From the NCBI GenBank assembly GCA_902616645.1, contig CACMTO010000002.1, forward strand, positions 118,863 through 182,862: a stretch of 64,000 nucleotides of DNA. Reading direction: 5' to 3'. The notes below the pieces were generated by a model, which did no database searches, was not told the origin of the DNA, and worked only from the letters and a program-made list of their open reading frames with translations. The position numbers and the translations under genes were made by a program. This document shows, one piece after another, positions 55,412 through 64,000 of this stretch. This DNA is from an uncultured Pelagibacteraceae bacterium. Lineage in GTDB: Bacteria > Pseudomonadota > Alphaproteobacteria > Pelagibacterales > Pelagibacteraceae. The first letter of the stretch is position 1; each line of letters begins with the position of its first letter.

Positions 55412-56050
55412 ATGGAAAAAGAGCAAAATGAACAAACAAAAAAAAACATATCAAAAGAGGAGGAAATCGCTGAAAATACCTCTGAGACTGAAGTAGATAA
55501 TTCAAACACAAGTGATGGAGATGATAAAGAATTAGAAAAACAGACTCCTGAGCAAAAAATTTTTGATCTTGAAGACAAACTAACTAGAACGTTTGCTGAA
55601 ATGGAAAATCAAAGAAGAAGATTTGAAAAAGAAAAAGAAGATGCTTTTGATTATGGAGGTTTTTCTTTTGCAAAAGAGGCTTTAAGTCTAATAGATAATC
55701 TTGAAAGATCTAAAGAAATACTAAAAAAAGATGAAGCTTTAAAAGATTCAGATGCTTTAGATAAAACTCTACAGCACTTAGACGTAATTGAAAAAGATTT
55801 AATTTCTATTTTTCTTAAAAATGACATCAAGCCTATTGAATGTTTAAATAAAAGATTAGATCCCAATTACCATCAAGCAATGATTGAGATTGAAAATGAC
55901 TCAAAGGAACCAGGAACAATTATTCAAGAAATACAGAAAGGTTTTACTATTAAAAACAGATTATTAAGACCATCATTAGTGGGTGTATCAAAGAAATCAG
56001 ACGATAAAGATAAAAAAAATGAGGAAAAACAAGAAAAAGAGGTGAAATAA
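55412..56050 (+). CDS. grpE: Nucleotide exchange factor GrpE
   Basis: The 212-aa protein has an acidic N-terminus, a coiled coil at about 50-130 (KIFDLEDKLTRTFAEMENQRRRFEKEK) and the beta domain with NYHQAMIEIENDSKEPGTIIQEIQKGFTIKNRLLRPSLVGVSK. It exchanges ADP on DnaK. It is first in grpE-dnaK-dnaJ. Confidence 0.95.
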   Translation: MEKEQNEQTKKNISKEEEIAENTSETEVDNSNTSDGDDKELEKQTPEQKIFDLEDKLTRTFAEMENQRRRFEKEKEDAFDYGGFSFAKEALSLIDNLERSKEILKKDEALKDSDALDKTLQHLDVIEKDLISIFLKNDIKPIECLNKRLDPNYHQAMIEIENDSKEPGTIIQEIQKGFTIKNRLLRPSLVGVSKKSDDKDKKNEEKQEKEVK

Positions 56051-56066
56051 TTAATGAATCAGCGAA

Positions 56067-56094
56067 CTTGTAGAATTTGATTTAACTCCTATAT
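56067..56094 (+). promoter_or_regulatory. RpoH-type promoter upstream of dnaK
   Basis: CTTG (56067-56070) and CCTATAT (56088-56094) are 17 bp apart, an excellent match to the alphaproteobacterial sigma-32 consensus as I know it. Transcription would begin around 56102, 15 nt before the dnaK start. It gives dnaK its own heat-inducible transcript. Confidence 0.6.
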
Positions 56095-56116
56095 GAGAAC
56101 AATAATAACATAAACT

Positions 56117-58042
56117 ATGAGTAAAATAATTGGAATTGATTTAGGAACAACTAACTCTTGTGTGGCTATTATGGAAGGTAGTCAAGCAAAGGTTTTGGAA
56201 AATGCTGAAGGAGCGAGAACCACACCATCTGTAGTAGCCTTTACAGAAGATAAAGAAAAATTAATAGGGCAACCGGCTAAAAGACAAGCTGTAACTAATC
56301 CTGAAAACACAATATTTGCTGTAAAAAGACTTATAGGTAGAAATTTTGATGATGCAACAGTCAAAAAAGATATTGAAGCAGCACCTTTTAAAATTATCAA
56401 ATCTGATAAGGGCGACGCATGGATTGAAGCTAAAAAAGAAAAATATTCTCCATCTCAAATATCAGCTTTTATACTTCAAAAAATGAAAGAGACTGCGGAA
56501 AAATATTTAGGCCAAGCAGTAACTAAAGCAGTTATAACTGTACCAGCTTATTTTAATGATGCACAGAGACAAGCTACTAAAGATGCTGGCAAAATTGCTG
56601 GACTAGAAGTGTTAAGAATTATTAATGAGCCGACAGCTGCATCGTTGGCATATGGACTTGATAAAAAACAAAATAAAAAAATTGCAGTATACGATTTAGG
56701 GGGAGGTACATTTGATGTATCTATTCTGGAATTAGGTGATGGAGTTTTTGAAGTTAAATCTACTAACGGAGATACCTTTTTAGGTGGTGAAGATTTTGAT
56801 AACTCCATAGTAGAATACTTAATTTCTGAATTTAAGAAAGATAGTGGTATTGACCTTAAATCTGATAAATTAGCCTTACAAAGATTAAAAGAGGCTGCTG
56901 AAAAAGCTAAAATTGAATTATCAGCTGCTGAACAAACAGACATTAATCTACCTTTTATAACTGCAGATAAGACTGGTCCAAAACATATAAATTTAAAAAT
57001 GACAAGAGCAAAACTCGAAGCATTAGTTGAGGACTTAATTGGAAGAACAATACCACCATGTAAGACAGCTTTAAAAGATGCTGGGATTTCAGCAAGTGAT
57101 ATTGATGAAGTAGTTATGGTGGGTGGTATGACAAGAATGCCGAAAGTTATAGAAGAGGTGAAAAACTTTTTTGGAAAAGAACCAAATAAAAGTGTTAATC
57201 CTGATGAGGTTGTAGCTATGGGTGCTGCTATCCAAGCTGGTGTTTTACAAGGAGATGTTAAAGATGTTCTACTCTTAGACGTGACACCACTTTCATTAGG
57301 CATTGAAACTCTTGGGGGAGTTTCTACAAAACTTATTGAAAAAAATACAACTATACCAACAAAAAAAAGTCAGGTCTTTTCTACTGCTGAAGATAATCAA
57401 CCAGCTGTTTCTATAAGAGTTCTCCAAGGAGAAAGAGAGATGGCCACAGATAATAAATTATTAGGAAATTTTGAATTAATTGGCATTGCTCCTGCTCCAA
57501 GAGGAGTGCCTCAAATTGAAGTTACCTTCGATATAGATGCCAATGGTATTGTAAATGTCTCTGCTAAAGATAAAGGGACAGGTAAAGAACAAAAAATTCA
57601 AATACAAGCATCCGGTGGTTTAAGTGATGAAGAAATTGAAAAAATGGTAAAAGATGCTGAGGCAAATAAAGAAAATGATAAAAAGAAAAGGGAAGCAGTT
57701 GATGTCAGAAATCAAGCAGATACATTAATTCACTCAACAGAGAAAAACCTTAAAGAGCATGGATCAAAGATTTCTGATGCAGAAAAAAAAGCTATTGAAG
57801 ATGGATCGAATGAACTGAAAGAGTCTCTAAAAACCGAAGATATTGAAGATATTAAGAAAAAAACAGAAAAATTAGTTCAAGCATCAATGAAGCTTGGCGA
57901 GGCAATTTATAAATCACAACAAGGCACAAAAACAGAATCTAATCAAGATGATGGAAAAGATGATAAAGGAAAAAAAGACGATAATGTTGTTGATGCGGAC
58001 TTTGAAGAAGTAAAAGACGAGAATAAAGAAAAAAGCGCTTAA
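56117..58042 (+). CDS. dnaK: Hsp70 chaperone DnaK
   Basis: The 641-aa protein begins with [17 protein letters not shown]. The other Hsp70 signatures are [14 protein letters not shown] and [15 protein letters not shown]. The substrate-binding domain starts after [19 protein letters not shown], and the tail is acidic and ends [10 protein letters not shown]. It folds and protects proteins with GrpE and DnaJ. It stands 66 bp after grpE. Confidence 0.99.
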   Translation: MSKIIGIDLGTTNSCVAIMEGSQAKVLENAEGARTTPSVVAFTEDKEKLIGQPAKRQAVTNPENTIFAVKRLIGRNFDDATVKKDIEAAPFKIIKSDKGDAWIEAKKEKYSPSQISAFILQKMKETAEKYLGQAVTKAVITVPAYFNDAQRQATKDAGKIAGLEVLRIINEPTAASLAYGLDKKQNKKIAVYDLGGGTFDVSILELGDGVFEVKSTNGDTFLGGEDFDNSIVEYLISEFKKDSGIDLKSDKLALQRLKEAAEKAKIELSAAEQTDINLPFITADKTGPKHINLKMTRAKLEALVEDLIGRTIPPCKTALKDAGISASDIDEVVMVGGMTRMPKVIEEVKNFFGKEPNKSVNPDEVVAMGAAIQAGVLQGDVKDVLLLDVTPLSLGIETLGGVSTKLIEKNTTIPTKKSQVFSTAEDNQPAVSIRVLQGEREMATDNKLLGNFELIGIAPAPRGVPQIEVTFDIDANGIVNVSAKDKGTGKEQKIQIQASGGLSDEEIEKMVKDAEANKENDKKKREAVDVRNQADTLIHSTEKNLKEHGSKISDAEKKAIEDGSNELKESLKTEDIEDIKKKTEKLVQASMKLGEAIYKSQQGTKTESNQDDGKDDKGKKDDNVVDADFEEVKDENKEKSA

Positions 58043-58070
58043 CTGACATTTATTTGTCCAAGGTATATAA

Positions 58071-59210
58071 ATGGCTAAAAGAGATTACTATGATGTCCTT
58101 GGTGTAAAAAAAAATGCTAGTCCGGAGGAATTAAAATCTGCATACAGAAAACTAGCTGTAAAATATCATCCCGATAAAAATCCAGGTAATAAAACTGCTG
58201 AAGATAAATTTAAAGAAGCCAGTGAAGCCTATGGTGTTCTTTCAGACAAATCAAAAAAGGAAAATTACGACAATTTTGGCCATGCAGCTTTTGAAAATGG
58301 AGGTGGTGGAAGGGGAGGATTTAGTGGATTTAGTGGTTTTAGCGGTGCTGATTTTTCAGATATTTTTGAAGACTTTTTTGGAGATATTGGTGGAGGTGGT
58401 AGACGTAGCTCAAGAGGAAGAAGCTCAAATAGTAGAGGCTCAGATTTAAGATATGATTTAACAATCACGCTAGAGGAAGCTTATTTAGGAAAAAAACAAA
58501 ATATTCAGTTTTCCACCTCAGAAAAATGCAATACTTGTAAGGGAAATGGATCTAAACCTGGTTTTAGCCCAGATAGATGCAGCTATTGTGGTGGAAGCGG
58601 AAAAATACGATCTAATCAAGGCTTCTTTACGGTTCAACAAACTTGCCCTCAATGTGCAGGTGTTGGTGAAGAAATTACAAATCCATGCACAGATTGTAAC
58701 GGCCAAGGTAATAAGCAAGCTTCAAAGAAGATTTCCGTTACTATACCTAAAGGAGTTGACGACGGCACTAGAATTAGACTTGCAGGAAAAGGTGAGGCAG
58801 GGGTAAGAGGTGGGGCCTCAGGAGATTTATATTTATTTATTAACGTTAAATCCCATGACCTTTTCAAACGATCAGATGTAAACTTGTTTTTTGAATTTCC
58901 AATCTCCATTGCCGATGCTGCCTTAGGAACAACAATTGAAATACCAACGATTGATGGTAAAAAAGCAAAAATTAAAATACCTGATGGAACACAGGATGGC
59001 AAACAATTTAGATTAAAGGGTAAAGGAATGCCTTTTATGAGAAGAACTGAATTTGGAGATTTATATGTTCAGGTAAAGACTGAGGTTCCAGTTTCATTGA
59101 ATAAAGAACAAAAAGAGTTATTAGAAAGATTCAGAAAAATTGAAAATGAAAAATCTAATCCAAGTATCAAAAAATTTTTTCAAAAAGCTAAAAGTTTTTG
59201 GAATAGTTAA
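58071..59210 (+). CDS. dnaJ: Hsp40 co-chaperone DnaJ
   Basis: The 379-aa protein has a J domain (YHPDKNPGN with HPD) and a Gly-rich linker at about 77-125. The zinc region has four CxxCxGxG repeats ([32 protein letters not shown]) and the C-terminal binding domains follow. It stimulates DnaK ATPase. It lies 28 bp after dnaK. Confidence 0.98.
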   Translation: MAKRDYYDVLGVKKNASPEELKSAYRKLAVKYHPDKNPGNKTAEDKFKEASEAYGVLSDKSKKENYDNFGHAAFENGGGGRGGFSGFSGFSGADFSDIFEDFFGDIGGGGRRSSRGRSSNSRGSDLRYDLTITLEEAYLGKKQNIQFSTSEKCNTCKGNGSKPGFSPDRCSYCGGSGKIRSNQGFFTVQQTCPQCAGVGEEITNPCTDCNGQGNKQASKKISVTIPKGVDDGTRIRLAGKGEAGVRGGASGDLYLFINVKSHDLFKRSDVNLFFEFPISIADAALGTTIEIPTIDGKKAKIKIPDGTQDGKQFRLKGKGMPFMRRTEFGDLYVQVKTEVPVSLNKEQKELLERFRKIENEKSNPSIKKFFQKAKSFWNS

Positions 59211-59213
59211 TAA

Positions 59214-59381
59214 ATGGATCTAGAGCAAATAATACCTGCTATTTTCTTGATAGCAGTTTTAATTTTAGTACTCCCTGGTTTTTTAAGTTCTAATTCTAAG
59301 CTTAAACAATTTATTAAAAATTTATTTATTTGGTCTATAATTGTTGTCTCTATTGTGTTAATTACATATCTTATCTTTTAA
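59214..59381 (+). CDS. Small two-span membrane protein (55 aa)
   Basis: From the ATG 3 bp after dnaJ the peptide begins MDLEQIIPAIFLIAVLILVL. It has a first helix (about 5-22), a polar turn SSNSKLKQF with basic residues, and a second helix (about 37-55) ending TYLIF. The stop overlaps the dapB start as TAATG. The exact packing between dnaJ and dapB supports a real gene. I do not recognise a family. Confidence 0.65.
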   Translation: MDLEQIIPAIFLIAVLILVLPGFLSSNSKLKQFIKNLFIWSIIVVSIVLITYLIF

Positions 59382-60157
59382 TGAAAAAAATAAATATAGC
59401 TGTAACTGGATGTTTGGGCCGAATGGGCCAACAAATAATCAAATCTGTAAACAAAGATAGAAATTTTAATTTAGTAGCAATTACAGAAATTAAAAAAAAG
59501 AACCAAAAAATTAACGGAATCAAAATTGACTCAAATAATGAACGATCATTAAAAAATGCTAATGTAATAATAGATTTTACAATCCCTAAATGTACTTTAG
59601 AAGTACTAAAAATAGCAACTAAATTGAGAAAAAGAGTTGTAATTGGAACTACTGGATTTTCAAGAAATGAAGAGGGTTCGATACAAAAATTTTCAAAAAA
59701 AATTCCAATTTTAAAAGCTGGAAACATGAGTTTAGGTATTAATCTCTTAATGTATCTTACAGAAATTGCATCTAGTTCACTTGGAAGAAATTTTTTAAGT
59801 AAGATAAATGAAATTCATCATAAACATAAAAAAGATTATCCATCTGGAACAGCTTTAATGTTAGCAAAAGGAATTGCAGAAGGGAAAAAAAAGAACTTTC
59901 ATAATTTAATTGGAAAAAAATATCTTAATAAAAAAAAATTTCCTTATGGAAATAAAATTAACTTTAATTCTATAAGAAAAGGTGAAATTATCGGTGAACA
60001 TGAAGTTAAATTCTCTAGTGGAAAAGAAATCATAACCCTAAATCATGAGGCTTTTGATAGAGCTTTGTATTCTGAGGGTGCTTTATCAGCTGCGAGGTGG
60101 TTGATGAACAAAAAACCTGGGCTATACTCCATGAGAGATCTTATGAATTTCAAATAA
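59381..60157 (+). CDS. dapB: 4-hydroxy-tetrahydrodipicolinate reductase
   Basis: I start at the ATG at 59381 (MKKINIAVTGCLGRMGQQI), giving 258 aa. The longer frame overlaps the small membrane gene. It has the NAD(P) loop VTGCLGRMGQ and the catalytic EIHHKHKKDYPSGTA. It reduces dihydrodipicolinate on the way to lysine and diaminopimelate. dnaJ-dapB order is common in alphaproteobacteria. The stop overlaps nth by one base. Confidence 0.97.
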   Translation: MKKINIAVTGCLGRMGQQIIKSVNKDRNFNLVAITEIKKKNQKINGIKIDSNNERSLKNANVIIDFTIPKCTLEVLKIATKLRKRVVIGTTGFSRNEEGSIQKFSKKIPILKAGNMSLGINLLMYLTEIASSSLGRNFLSKINEIHHKHKKDYPSGTALMLAKGIAEGKKKNFHNLIGKKYLNKKKFPYGNKINFNSIRKGEIIGEHEVKFSSGKEIITLNHEAFDRALYSEGALSAARWLMNKKPGLYSMRDLMNFK

Positions 60158-60810
60158 TGAATGAAATTCAAAGAGCAAAAAAAATTCACAAAATCTTAAA
60201 TAGAATTTATCCAAATATAAGAGTTCCTCTTAAAAGTCGAAATGTTTTTACACTATTAATTTCTGTTTTACTTTCTGCTCAGTGCACTGATGTTAATGTA
60301 AATAATGTTACAAAAAATATTTATCCAAAATATTATAAACCCCATCATTTTAAAAAATTAGGAAGAAAAAAAATTGAAAAACTAATAAAAAAAATTGGTA
60401 TATTTAGAATAAAAGCAAAAAGTATTTATAATCTCTCAAAAATATTAATCGAACAACATGGTAGTAAGGTTCCAAAGACTTTTGAAGAATTAGAAAAACT
60501 TCCTGGAGTTGGTCATAAAACAGCAAGTGTAGTAATGTCTCAAGGATTTGGCTATCCCGCTTTTGCTATTGACACTCATATCCACAGATTAGCTCAAAGA
60601 TGGGGGTTAACTAATGGAAAAAACGTTGAACAAACTGAAAAAGATTTAAAAAGATTATTTCCTAAAAAAGACTGGAACAAGCTTCATCTTCAAATAATTT
60701 ATTATGGTCGAGAATTCTGCAAAGCAAGAGATTGTTATGGAATGACTTGTAAAATTTGCACTACTTGTTATCCTAATAGAAAAAAACCATTAATAACCAA
60801 AAAAGCATAA
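60157..60810 (+). CDS. nth: Endonuclease III
   Basis: Starting at the ATG at 60157 the protein is 217 aa. It has the helix-hairpin-helix LEKLPGVGHKTASVVM with the catalytic Lys, and the Asp in AIDTHIHRLAQRWG. The C-terminal cysteines are CKARDCYGMTCKICTTC, spaced x4, x4, x2, x2, unlike the usual C-x6-C-x2-C-x5-C cluster loop. It removes oxidised pyrimidines and nicks the abasic site. Confidence 0.95.
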   Translation: MNEIQRAKKIHKILNRIYPNIRVPLKSRNVFTLLISVLLSAQCTDVNVNNVTKNIYPKYYKPHHFKKLGRKKIEKLIKKIGIFRIKAKSIYNLSKILIEQHGSKVPKTFEELEKLPGVGHKTASVVMSQGFGYPAFAIDTHIHRLAQRWGLTNGKNVEQTEKDLKRLFPKKDWNKLHLQIIYYGREFCKARDCYGMTCKICTTCYPNRKKPLITKKA

Positions 60811-60811
60811 A

Positions 60812-61741
60812 ATGAAAATTATAGGTATTGGAAATGCAATTGTTGATGTTATTTGTAAAGTAAATGAAAGTTTCATAGCAGAAAATAATTTAAAAAAAGG
60901 GACTATGAAACTGATTTTCGATGAAAAAGAATTTCAAAAATTATTATCAAATTTAAAAATTGAAAAAACTGTCGCTGGGGGGTCAGTTGCAAATTCCATA
61001 GTTGGCTTATCCCAACTTAAAAACAAAGCAGGTTTCATTGGAAAGATTTCTGATGATATTTTTGGTTCAAAATACGAGGAGGGTTTAAAAAAAGAAAATG
61101 TGGAATATCTTTTTTCTAAAAAAAAAGAGGATTTGCCTACAGGAACATGTTTAATTCTTATTACACCAGACTCTGAAAGAACCATGTGCACCTTTTTAGG
61201 TATTGCTGGAAAAATAAATGAAAAGGATATTGATATAAATTCTATTAAAAATAGTGAAATGATCTTTTTAGAGGGTTACCTTTGGGATGAAGGTGATCCA
61301 AAAAAAGCTTTTGAAGTAGCAATAAATAATGCAAGTAAAGTAGCAATGTCTTTGTCAGATCAATTTTGTGTTGAGAGACATAAGTCCCATTTTTATAAAC
61401 TTGTAAAAAATGATTTAGATATAACTTTTGCTAATGAAGAGGAAATTAAATCATTATTAAATACAAAAAATTTTGATGATGTTGTCTCATTTGGTAAAGA
61501 AATTAATAAACATTTAGTTATCACCAGGGGCCCTAAAGGAGCAATTGTAATAAAAAACAAAGAAGTAATTGAACATCCTGCAGCGAAAAACTTAAAGATT
61601 ATTGACCTTACTGGAGCAGGTGATTTATTTGCTGCTGGATATTTACATGGAGAAATTAATAATTTTTCAGTTAACAAATGTTTAGAACAAGGTACAATTT
61701 TATCATCACAAGTTATTCAGATTTTAGGAGCAAGATTATAG
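60812..61741 (+). CDS. PfkB-family sugar/adenosine kinase
   Basis: The 309-aa ribokinase-fold protein has VAGGSVANSIVGL with the substrate loop, GKISDDIFG, and DLTGAGDLFAAGYLHG, the PfkB signature with the catalytic Asp. It most resembles adenosine kinase-like members, but substrate specificity is uncertain from sequence. It starts 1 bp after nth and continues into the 2OG gene. Confidence 0.85.
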   Translation: MKIIGIGNAIVDVICKVNESFIAENNLKKGTMKLIFDEKEFQKLLSNLKIEKTVAGGSVANSIVGLSQLKNKAGFIGKISDDIFGSKYEEGLKKENVEYLFSKKKEDLPTGTCLILITPDSERTMCTFLGIAGKINEKDIDINSIKNSEMIFLEGYLWDEGDPKKAFEVAINNASKVAMSLSDQFCVERHKSHFYKLVKNDLDITFANEEEIKSLLNTKNFDDVVSFGKEINKHLVITRGPKGAIVIKNKEVIEHPAAKNLKIIDLTGAGDLFAAGYLHGEINNFSVNKCLEQGTILSSQVIQILGARL

Positions 61742-61744
61742 GAT

Positions 61745-62344
61745 ATGTCTAATATTAGAATTCACAAATTTTTTCCAGTGCCAGTATTTGAACAAAGACT
61801 TGAAAATTATAAAGATCTTAATCCCCAACTTGAAAACTTTATCTATGATTTAAAAAAAAATAACCCAGAGGGACAAAAGAGGTCAAATGCAGGAGGATGG
61901 CATTCACCTTTTTTTAATATTAATGAGTCTGAACCTGTAAAAAAATTAATTTCTAGCTTTACCAAATCTTTACCAGAAATAATGACAGAGCATATGGGAT
62001 GGCGAATAAATAAGGATAAAATAACAATTTTAGACATGTGGTCGGTTGTAAATAAAAAAAATACATTTAATGTCCAGCATTCACACCCAAACTCTTTATT
62101 AAGTGCAGCATATTATGTAAAAGCAAAAAAAAACTCTGGTAACATAAAATTTTTTGATCCTAAAGAAATGAAAACTATGTATCATCCTCCAATCCAAAAA
62201 TTTAATGAGATCTCGGCTGAAATTATTAAAATTGAACCTGAGGAGGGAAAATTGCTTCTATTTCCATCGTATCTTAATCATGCTGTTGAGGAAAATTTAT
62301 CAGATGAAGATAGAATTGTAATAAGCTTTAATCTCGTTTGTTAA
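61745..62344 (+). CDS. 2OG-Fe(II) oxygenase (putative, TIGR02466-like)
   Basis: The 199-aa protein has the jelly-roll motif NVQHSHPNSLLSAAYYVKA with iron ligand His, FFDPKEM, and GKLLLFPSYLNHAVEEN with the distal His, then DRIVISFNLVC with Arg for 2-oxoglutarate. It uses O2, Fe(II) and 2-oxoglutarate, and the substrate is unknown. The last gene of the grpE-led group, it shares TTAA with convergent arfA. Confidence 0.8.
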   Translation: MSNIRIHKFFPVPVFEQRLENYKDLNPQLENFIYDLKKNNPEGQKRSNAGGWHSPFFNINESEPVKKLISSFTKSLPEIMTEHMGWRINKDKITILDMWSVVNKKNTFNVQHSHPNSLLSAAYYVKAKKNSGNIKFFDPKEMKTMYHPPIQKFNEISAEIIKIEPEEGKLLLFPSYLNHAVEENLSDEDRIVISFNLVC

Positions 62345-62475
62345 AAGCTATCTTTTGATTTTTTTCTTCTTTTAAAGCTACCCTTTCCTTTTTTTGGTTT
62401 TATCACGCGGTTTTTATATTTCTTTGTAAAAAGTTCTTTCGCGAAATAATTCCTCTTAGGCAATTTTATACCCAT
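62341..62475 (-). CDS. arfA: ArfA-like alternative ribosome-rescue factor (44 aa)
   Basis: The peptide starts MGIKLPKRNYFAKELFTKKY and continues KNRVIKPKKGKGSFKRRKK, the conserved R-V-x-K-P-K-K-G-K-G-S core of ArfA that occupies the empty mRNA channel, with a basic tail. ArfA recruits RF2 to release ribosomes stalled on truncated mRNA. The ATG at 62475 lies in the end of the upstream regulator gene (20-bp overlap). No RNase III-type hairpin inside the frame is obvious, unlike E. coli. Confidence 0.85.
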   Translation of the reverse strand: MGIKLPKRNYFAKELFTKKYKNRVIKPKKGKGSFKRRKKSKDSF

Positions 62476-63019
62476 TTTTGGTGCTTAATATAAAATTCTT
62501 ATCTTTATAAATATTTAGTATTTTCTTTCTTAATCTATGAATGTGAGTTTCAACAGTATGGGTTTCTAATTCTGAGTTATATCCCCAGATATTTTTTTGT
62601 AGTTCATTAATATTAACTGGACTCGATGACTCAGATAGATAAAAAATAATTCTTATTTCTTTTTCAGTTAACTTAAGAGATTTTTTTTGTAGAAATATTT
62701 CTCTAGAATTTAAGTTAATTCTATATTTTCCAATTTTGACGTTAGATTTTTTTAAAAAATTATTTTTTAGAATAGCAATATTAATTTTTTCAAGTATCTT
62801 ATTAAATTTAAGTGGTAATTCTTTTAAAACTATTTTATTGTCACATTTTAATTTAGAGTCGCTCACCAATACTAAATAATTTTTAGTGTTTCTTGACTCT
62901 GATTCAAGATCTTTTACATTATCAATATTTTTTAACTCGTAATTAAAAAAATTGTTTAGTTCATTAAATATCTGATATAATTCTGAAAATTCGAAAAATA
63001 TAAGTTTTGTATTATTCAT
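62456..63019 (-). CDS. OmpR-type winged-helix regulator with degenerate N-terminal domain
   Basis: The 187-aa protein ends in a winged-helix DNA-binding domain (about 92-187) with LTEKEIRIIFYLSE, NINELQKNIWGYN, VETHIHRLRKKI and NGYKIA. Residues 1-88 could be a degenerate receiver, but I see no conserved phospho-acceptor Asp or DD pair, so control by a histidine kinase is doubtful. No kinase lies beside it. It overlaps arfA and is divergent from the transpeptidase-like gene by 13 bp. Confidence 0.8.
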   Translation of the reverse strand: MNNTKLIFFEFSELYQIFNELNNFFNYELKNIDNVKDLESESRNTKNYLVLVSDSKLKCDNKIVLKELPLKFNKILEKINIAILKNNFLKKSNVKIGKYRINLNSREIFLQKKSLKLTEKEIRIIFYLSESSSPVNINELQKNIWGYNSELETHTVETHIHRLRKKILNIYKDKNFILSTKNGYKIA

Positions 63020-63032
63020 TCGTTAAAAGAAT

Positions 63033-63527
63033 ATGACAATTATAGTCAAAAATAAAGATACTCTTACTTTTGGTGATTTCGTTTTTAAATGTGCTATTGG
63101 AAAAAAGGGGTCAACAATCAAAAAAAAAGAGGGTGACATGAAAACACCGAAGGGTATTTTTGAAATAGGAAATCTATACTACAGAGAGGATAGATTAAAG
63201 AAACCATCAACAAGTCTAAAAACTAATATAATTAGAAAAAAAATGGGATGGTGTAATGACGTAAATTACCCTAAGAAATATAATAAACAAATTAAAATTA
63301 ATAAAAAAATTACTCATGAGAAATTGAACAGAAAAGATAGCAAATATGATTTATTAATACCTATTAAATATAATTTTAAAAAACCCAAAATTGGTAAAGG
63401 AAGCGCAATATTTATTCACTTAACTAATAACTATAGAGCAACTGCTGGATGTATAGCGTTAAAGAAAAATGATTTATTAATATTATTAAAACTGATTAAT
63501 AGAAATACTAAGATTAGGATTTGTTAG
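63033..63527 (+). CDS. L,D-transpeptidase (YkuD)-like protein
   Basis: The 164-aa protein has GKKGSTIKKKEGDMKTPKGIF at the N-terminus and the catalytic signature IFIHLTNNYRATAGCIALKKND with the His and Cys. YkuD proteins cross-link peptidoglycan. No signal peptide is seen, which is unusual for a periplasmic enzyme but occurs in this subgroup. It overlaps yggS convergently by 14 bp. Confidence 0.82.
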   Translation: MTIIVKNKDTLTFGDFVFKCAIGKKGSTIKKKEGDMKTPKGIFEIGNLYYREDRLKKPSTSLKTNIIRKKMGWCNDVNYPKKYNKQIKINKKITHEKLNRKDSKYDLLIPIKYNFKKPKIGKGSAIFIHLTNNYRATAGCIALKKNDLLILLKLINRNTKIRIC

Positions 63528-64000
63528 TTCTGTTTCCAAAAATTTTTGATCCAATTCTTATGTAAGTAGCACCATTTTCAATAGCTAACTTATAATCATT
63601 TGACATACCCATACTCAATTCATTAAAACCAAGTAACTCATTAGATGCTCTTAATTCTTTGAAATACTTTTCAGGAGTTTCATTATTTGGAGGAATGCAC
63701 ATCAGACCTATGATATTTAATTTATAGTCATTAAGACATCTTTTTACAAAGATCTCCAAATTTTTTATATCTATACCACCTTTTTGTTTTTCGTTATCAA
63801 AATTTACCTGAACAAAAATTTTTGGTTTAAAATTTTTTTTTTCTTGATAACTAGAAATTTTTTCTGCTAACCTTTCATTATCTAAAGAATGAATATAATC
63901 AAATAACGGTAAACAAAATTTTACTTTATTAGTTTGTAACCTTCCAACAAGGTGCAACTTAATATTATTAATTCGAGCCTTAATATCTGTCCATTTTTCA
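63514..64000 (-). CDS. yggS: PLP homeostasis protein YggS/PROSC, 5' end cut off by window edge
   Basis: The visible part reads EKWTDIKARINNIKLHLVGRLQTNKVKF, then HSLDNERLAEKIS, VQVNFDNEKQKGG, LMCIPPNNET and LSMGMSNDYKLAIENGATYIRIGSKIFG, all typical of the fold-type III YggS proteins. The PLP-binding Lys lies before the window end. It binds PLP and keeps amino-acid and vitamin B6 balance. The gene continues beyond 64000. Confidence 0.95.
   Translation of the reverse strand, partial: EKWTDIKARINNIKLHLVGRLQTNKVKFCLPLFDYIHSLDNERLAEKISSYQEKKNFKPKIFVQVNFDNEKQKGGIDIKNLEIFVKRCLNDYKLNIIGLMCIPPNNETPEKYFKELRASNELLGFNELSMGMSNDYKLAIENGATYIRIGSKIFGNRTNKS

Noticed and set aside
55377..55511. Longer rdgB start
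   Set aside because: It lies antisense to grpE and is not similar to the family. The ATG at 55376 gives the normal N-terminus.
56182..57303. Long open frames antisense to dnaK
   Set aside because: They are shadows of a highly biased coding gene, with Ser/Ile/Pro-rich translations and no domain.

Overview
The window comes from a very AT-rich, tightly packed bacterial chromosome. Gene content and order point to an alphaproteobacterium of the SAR11/Pelagibacterales type. The evidence is Irr and Fur paralogues, COQ7-type ubiquinone hydroxylation, CarD, a SUV3-like helicase, argH-lptM-lysA, a ybeZ-ybeY-lnt-metK / nusA-infB-rbfA-rpsO-pnp block, intergenic gaps mostly of 0-60 bp, and many 1-4 bp gene overlaps. 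This assignment rests on recognition of proteins and synteny, not on a database search. I see no insertion sequence, prophage, CRISPR array or rRNA operon. The region is core chromosome, and the less ordinary features are small genes and regulatory sites.

Layout. 1-8052: truncated thiolase, tRNA-Arg followed by a small membrane protein and a thioesterase, a helicase-terB-fdxA-carD unit ending in a bidirectional terminator, a tiny Lys/Arg/Ala-rich basic protein gene, a long-chain acyl-CoA ligase and tRNA-Leu. 8112-15203: membrane, redox and biosynthesis genes (DedA-like, dsbB, coq7, HNH protein, esterase, HIG1 protein, TlpA-like, argH-lptM-lysA, plsC). 15200-19194: dnaN-dnaA, an intergenic region with inverted repeats, rpsT, mutM. 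19226-24358: ubiE-ubiB-coaBC-dut-thiF-like-SH3 unit. 24371-31617: an iron/peroxide and fatty-acid region (zinc-ribbon protein, DUF2061, AspH-like oxygenase, katG, irr, fabA-fabB-fabI, methyltransferase). 31663-44614: translation and RNA block pnp, rpsO, rbfA, infB, nusA, metK, lnt, ybeY, phoH, miaB, fur, short tsaB, all on the minus strand. 44556-55376: deacetylase, Bax-like hydrolase, nfuA, trpS, murJ, maeB, BON lipoprotein, rsmI, LppC-like, rdgB. 55412-64000: grpE-dnaK-dnaJ-small membrane protein-dapB-nth-PfkB kinase-2OG oxygenase, then arfA, a winged-helix regulator, an L,D-transpeptidase-like protein and truncated yggS.

How the parts connect. The most coherent possible circuit is around irr. 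Imperfect Irr-box-like palindromes lie inside the katG promoter and in the irr/fabA intergenic region, and a different Fur-type palindrome precedes a 59-aa zinc-ribbon gene. Other signals are a terminator hairpin between the nusA promoter and its start codon, a tRNA-Leu whose 3' end is 4 nt from the acyl-CoA ligase start, a 59-bp antisense overlap of the 5' coding ends of tsaB and a secreted deacetylase, and six convergent gene pairs that share one 4-bp stop-codon overlap. Several genes usually present between these neighbours (rimP, ylxR, truB, trmB, corC, rimI) are missing from their usual positions. Small genes reported here include an arfA-like ribosome-rescue gene, an lptM-like lipoprotein, a basic 25-aa peptide, the zinc-ribbon protein and two small membrane proteins.
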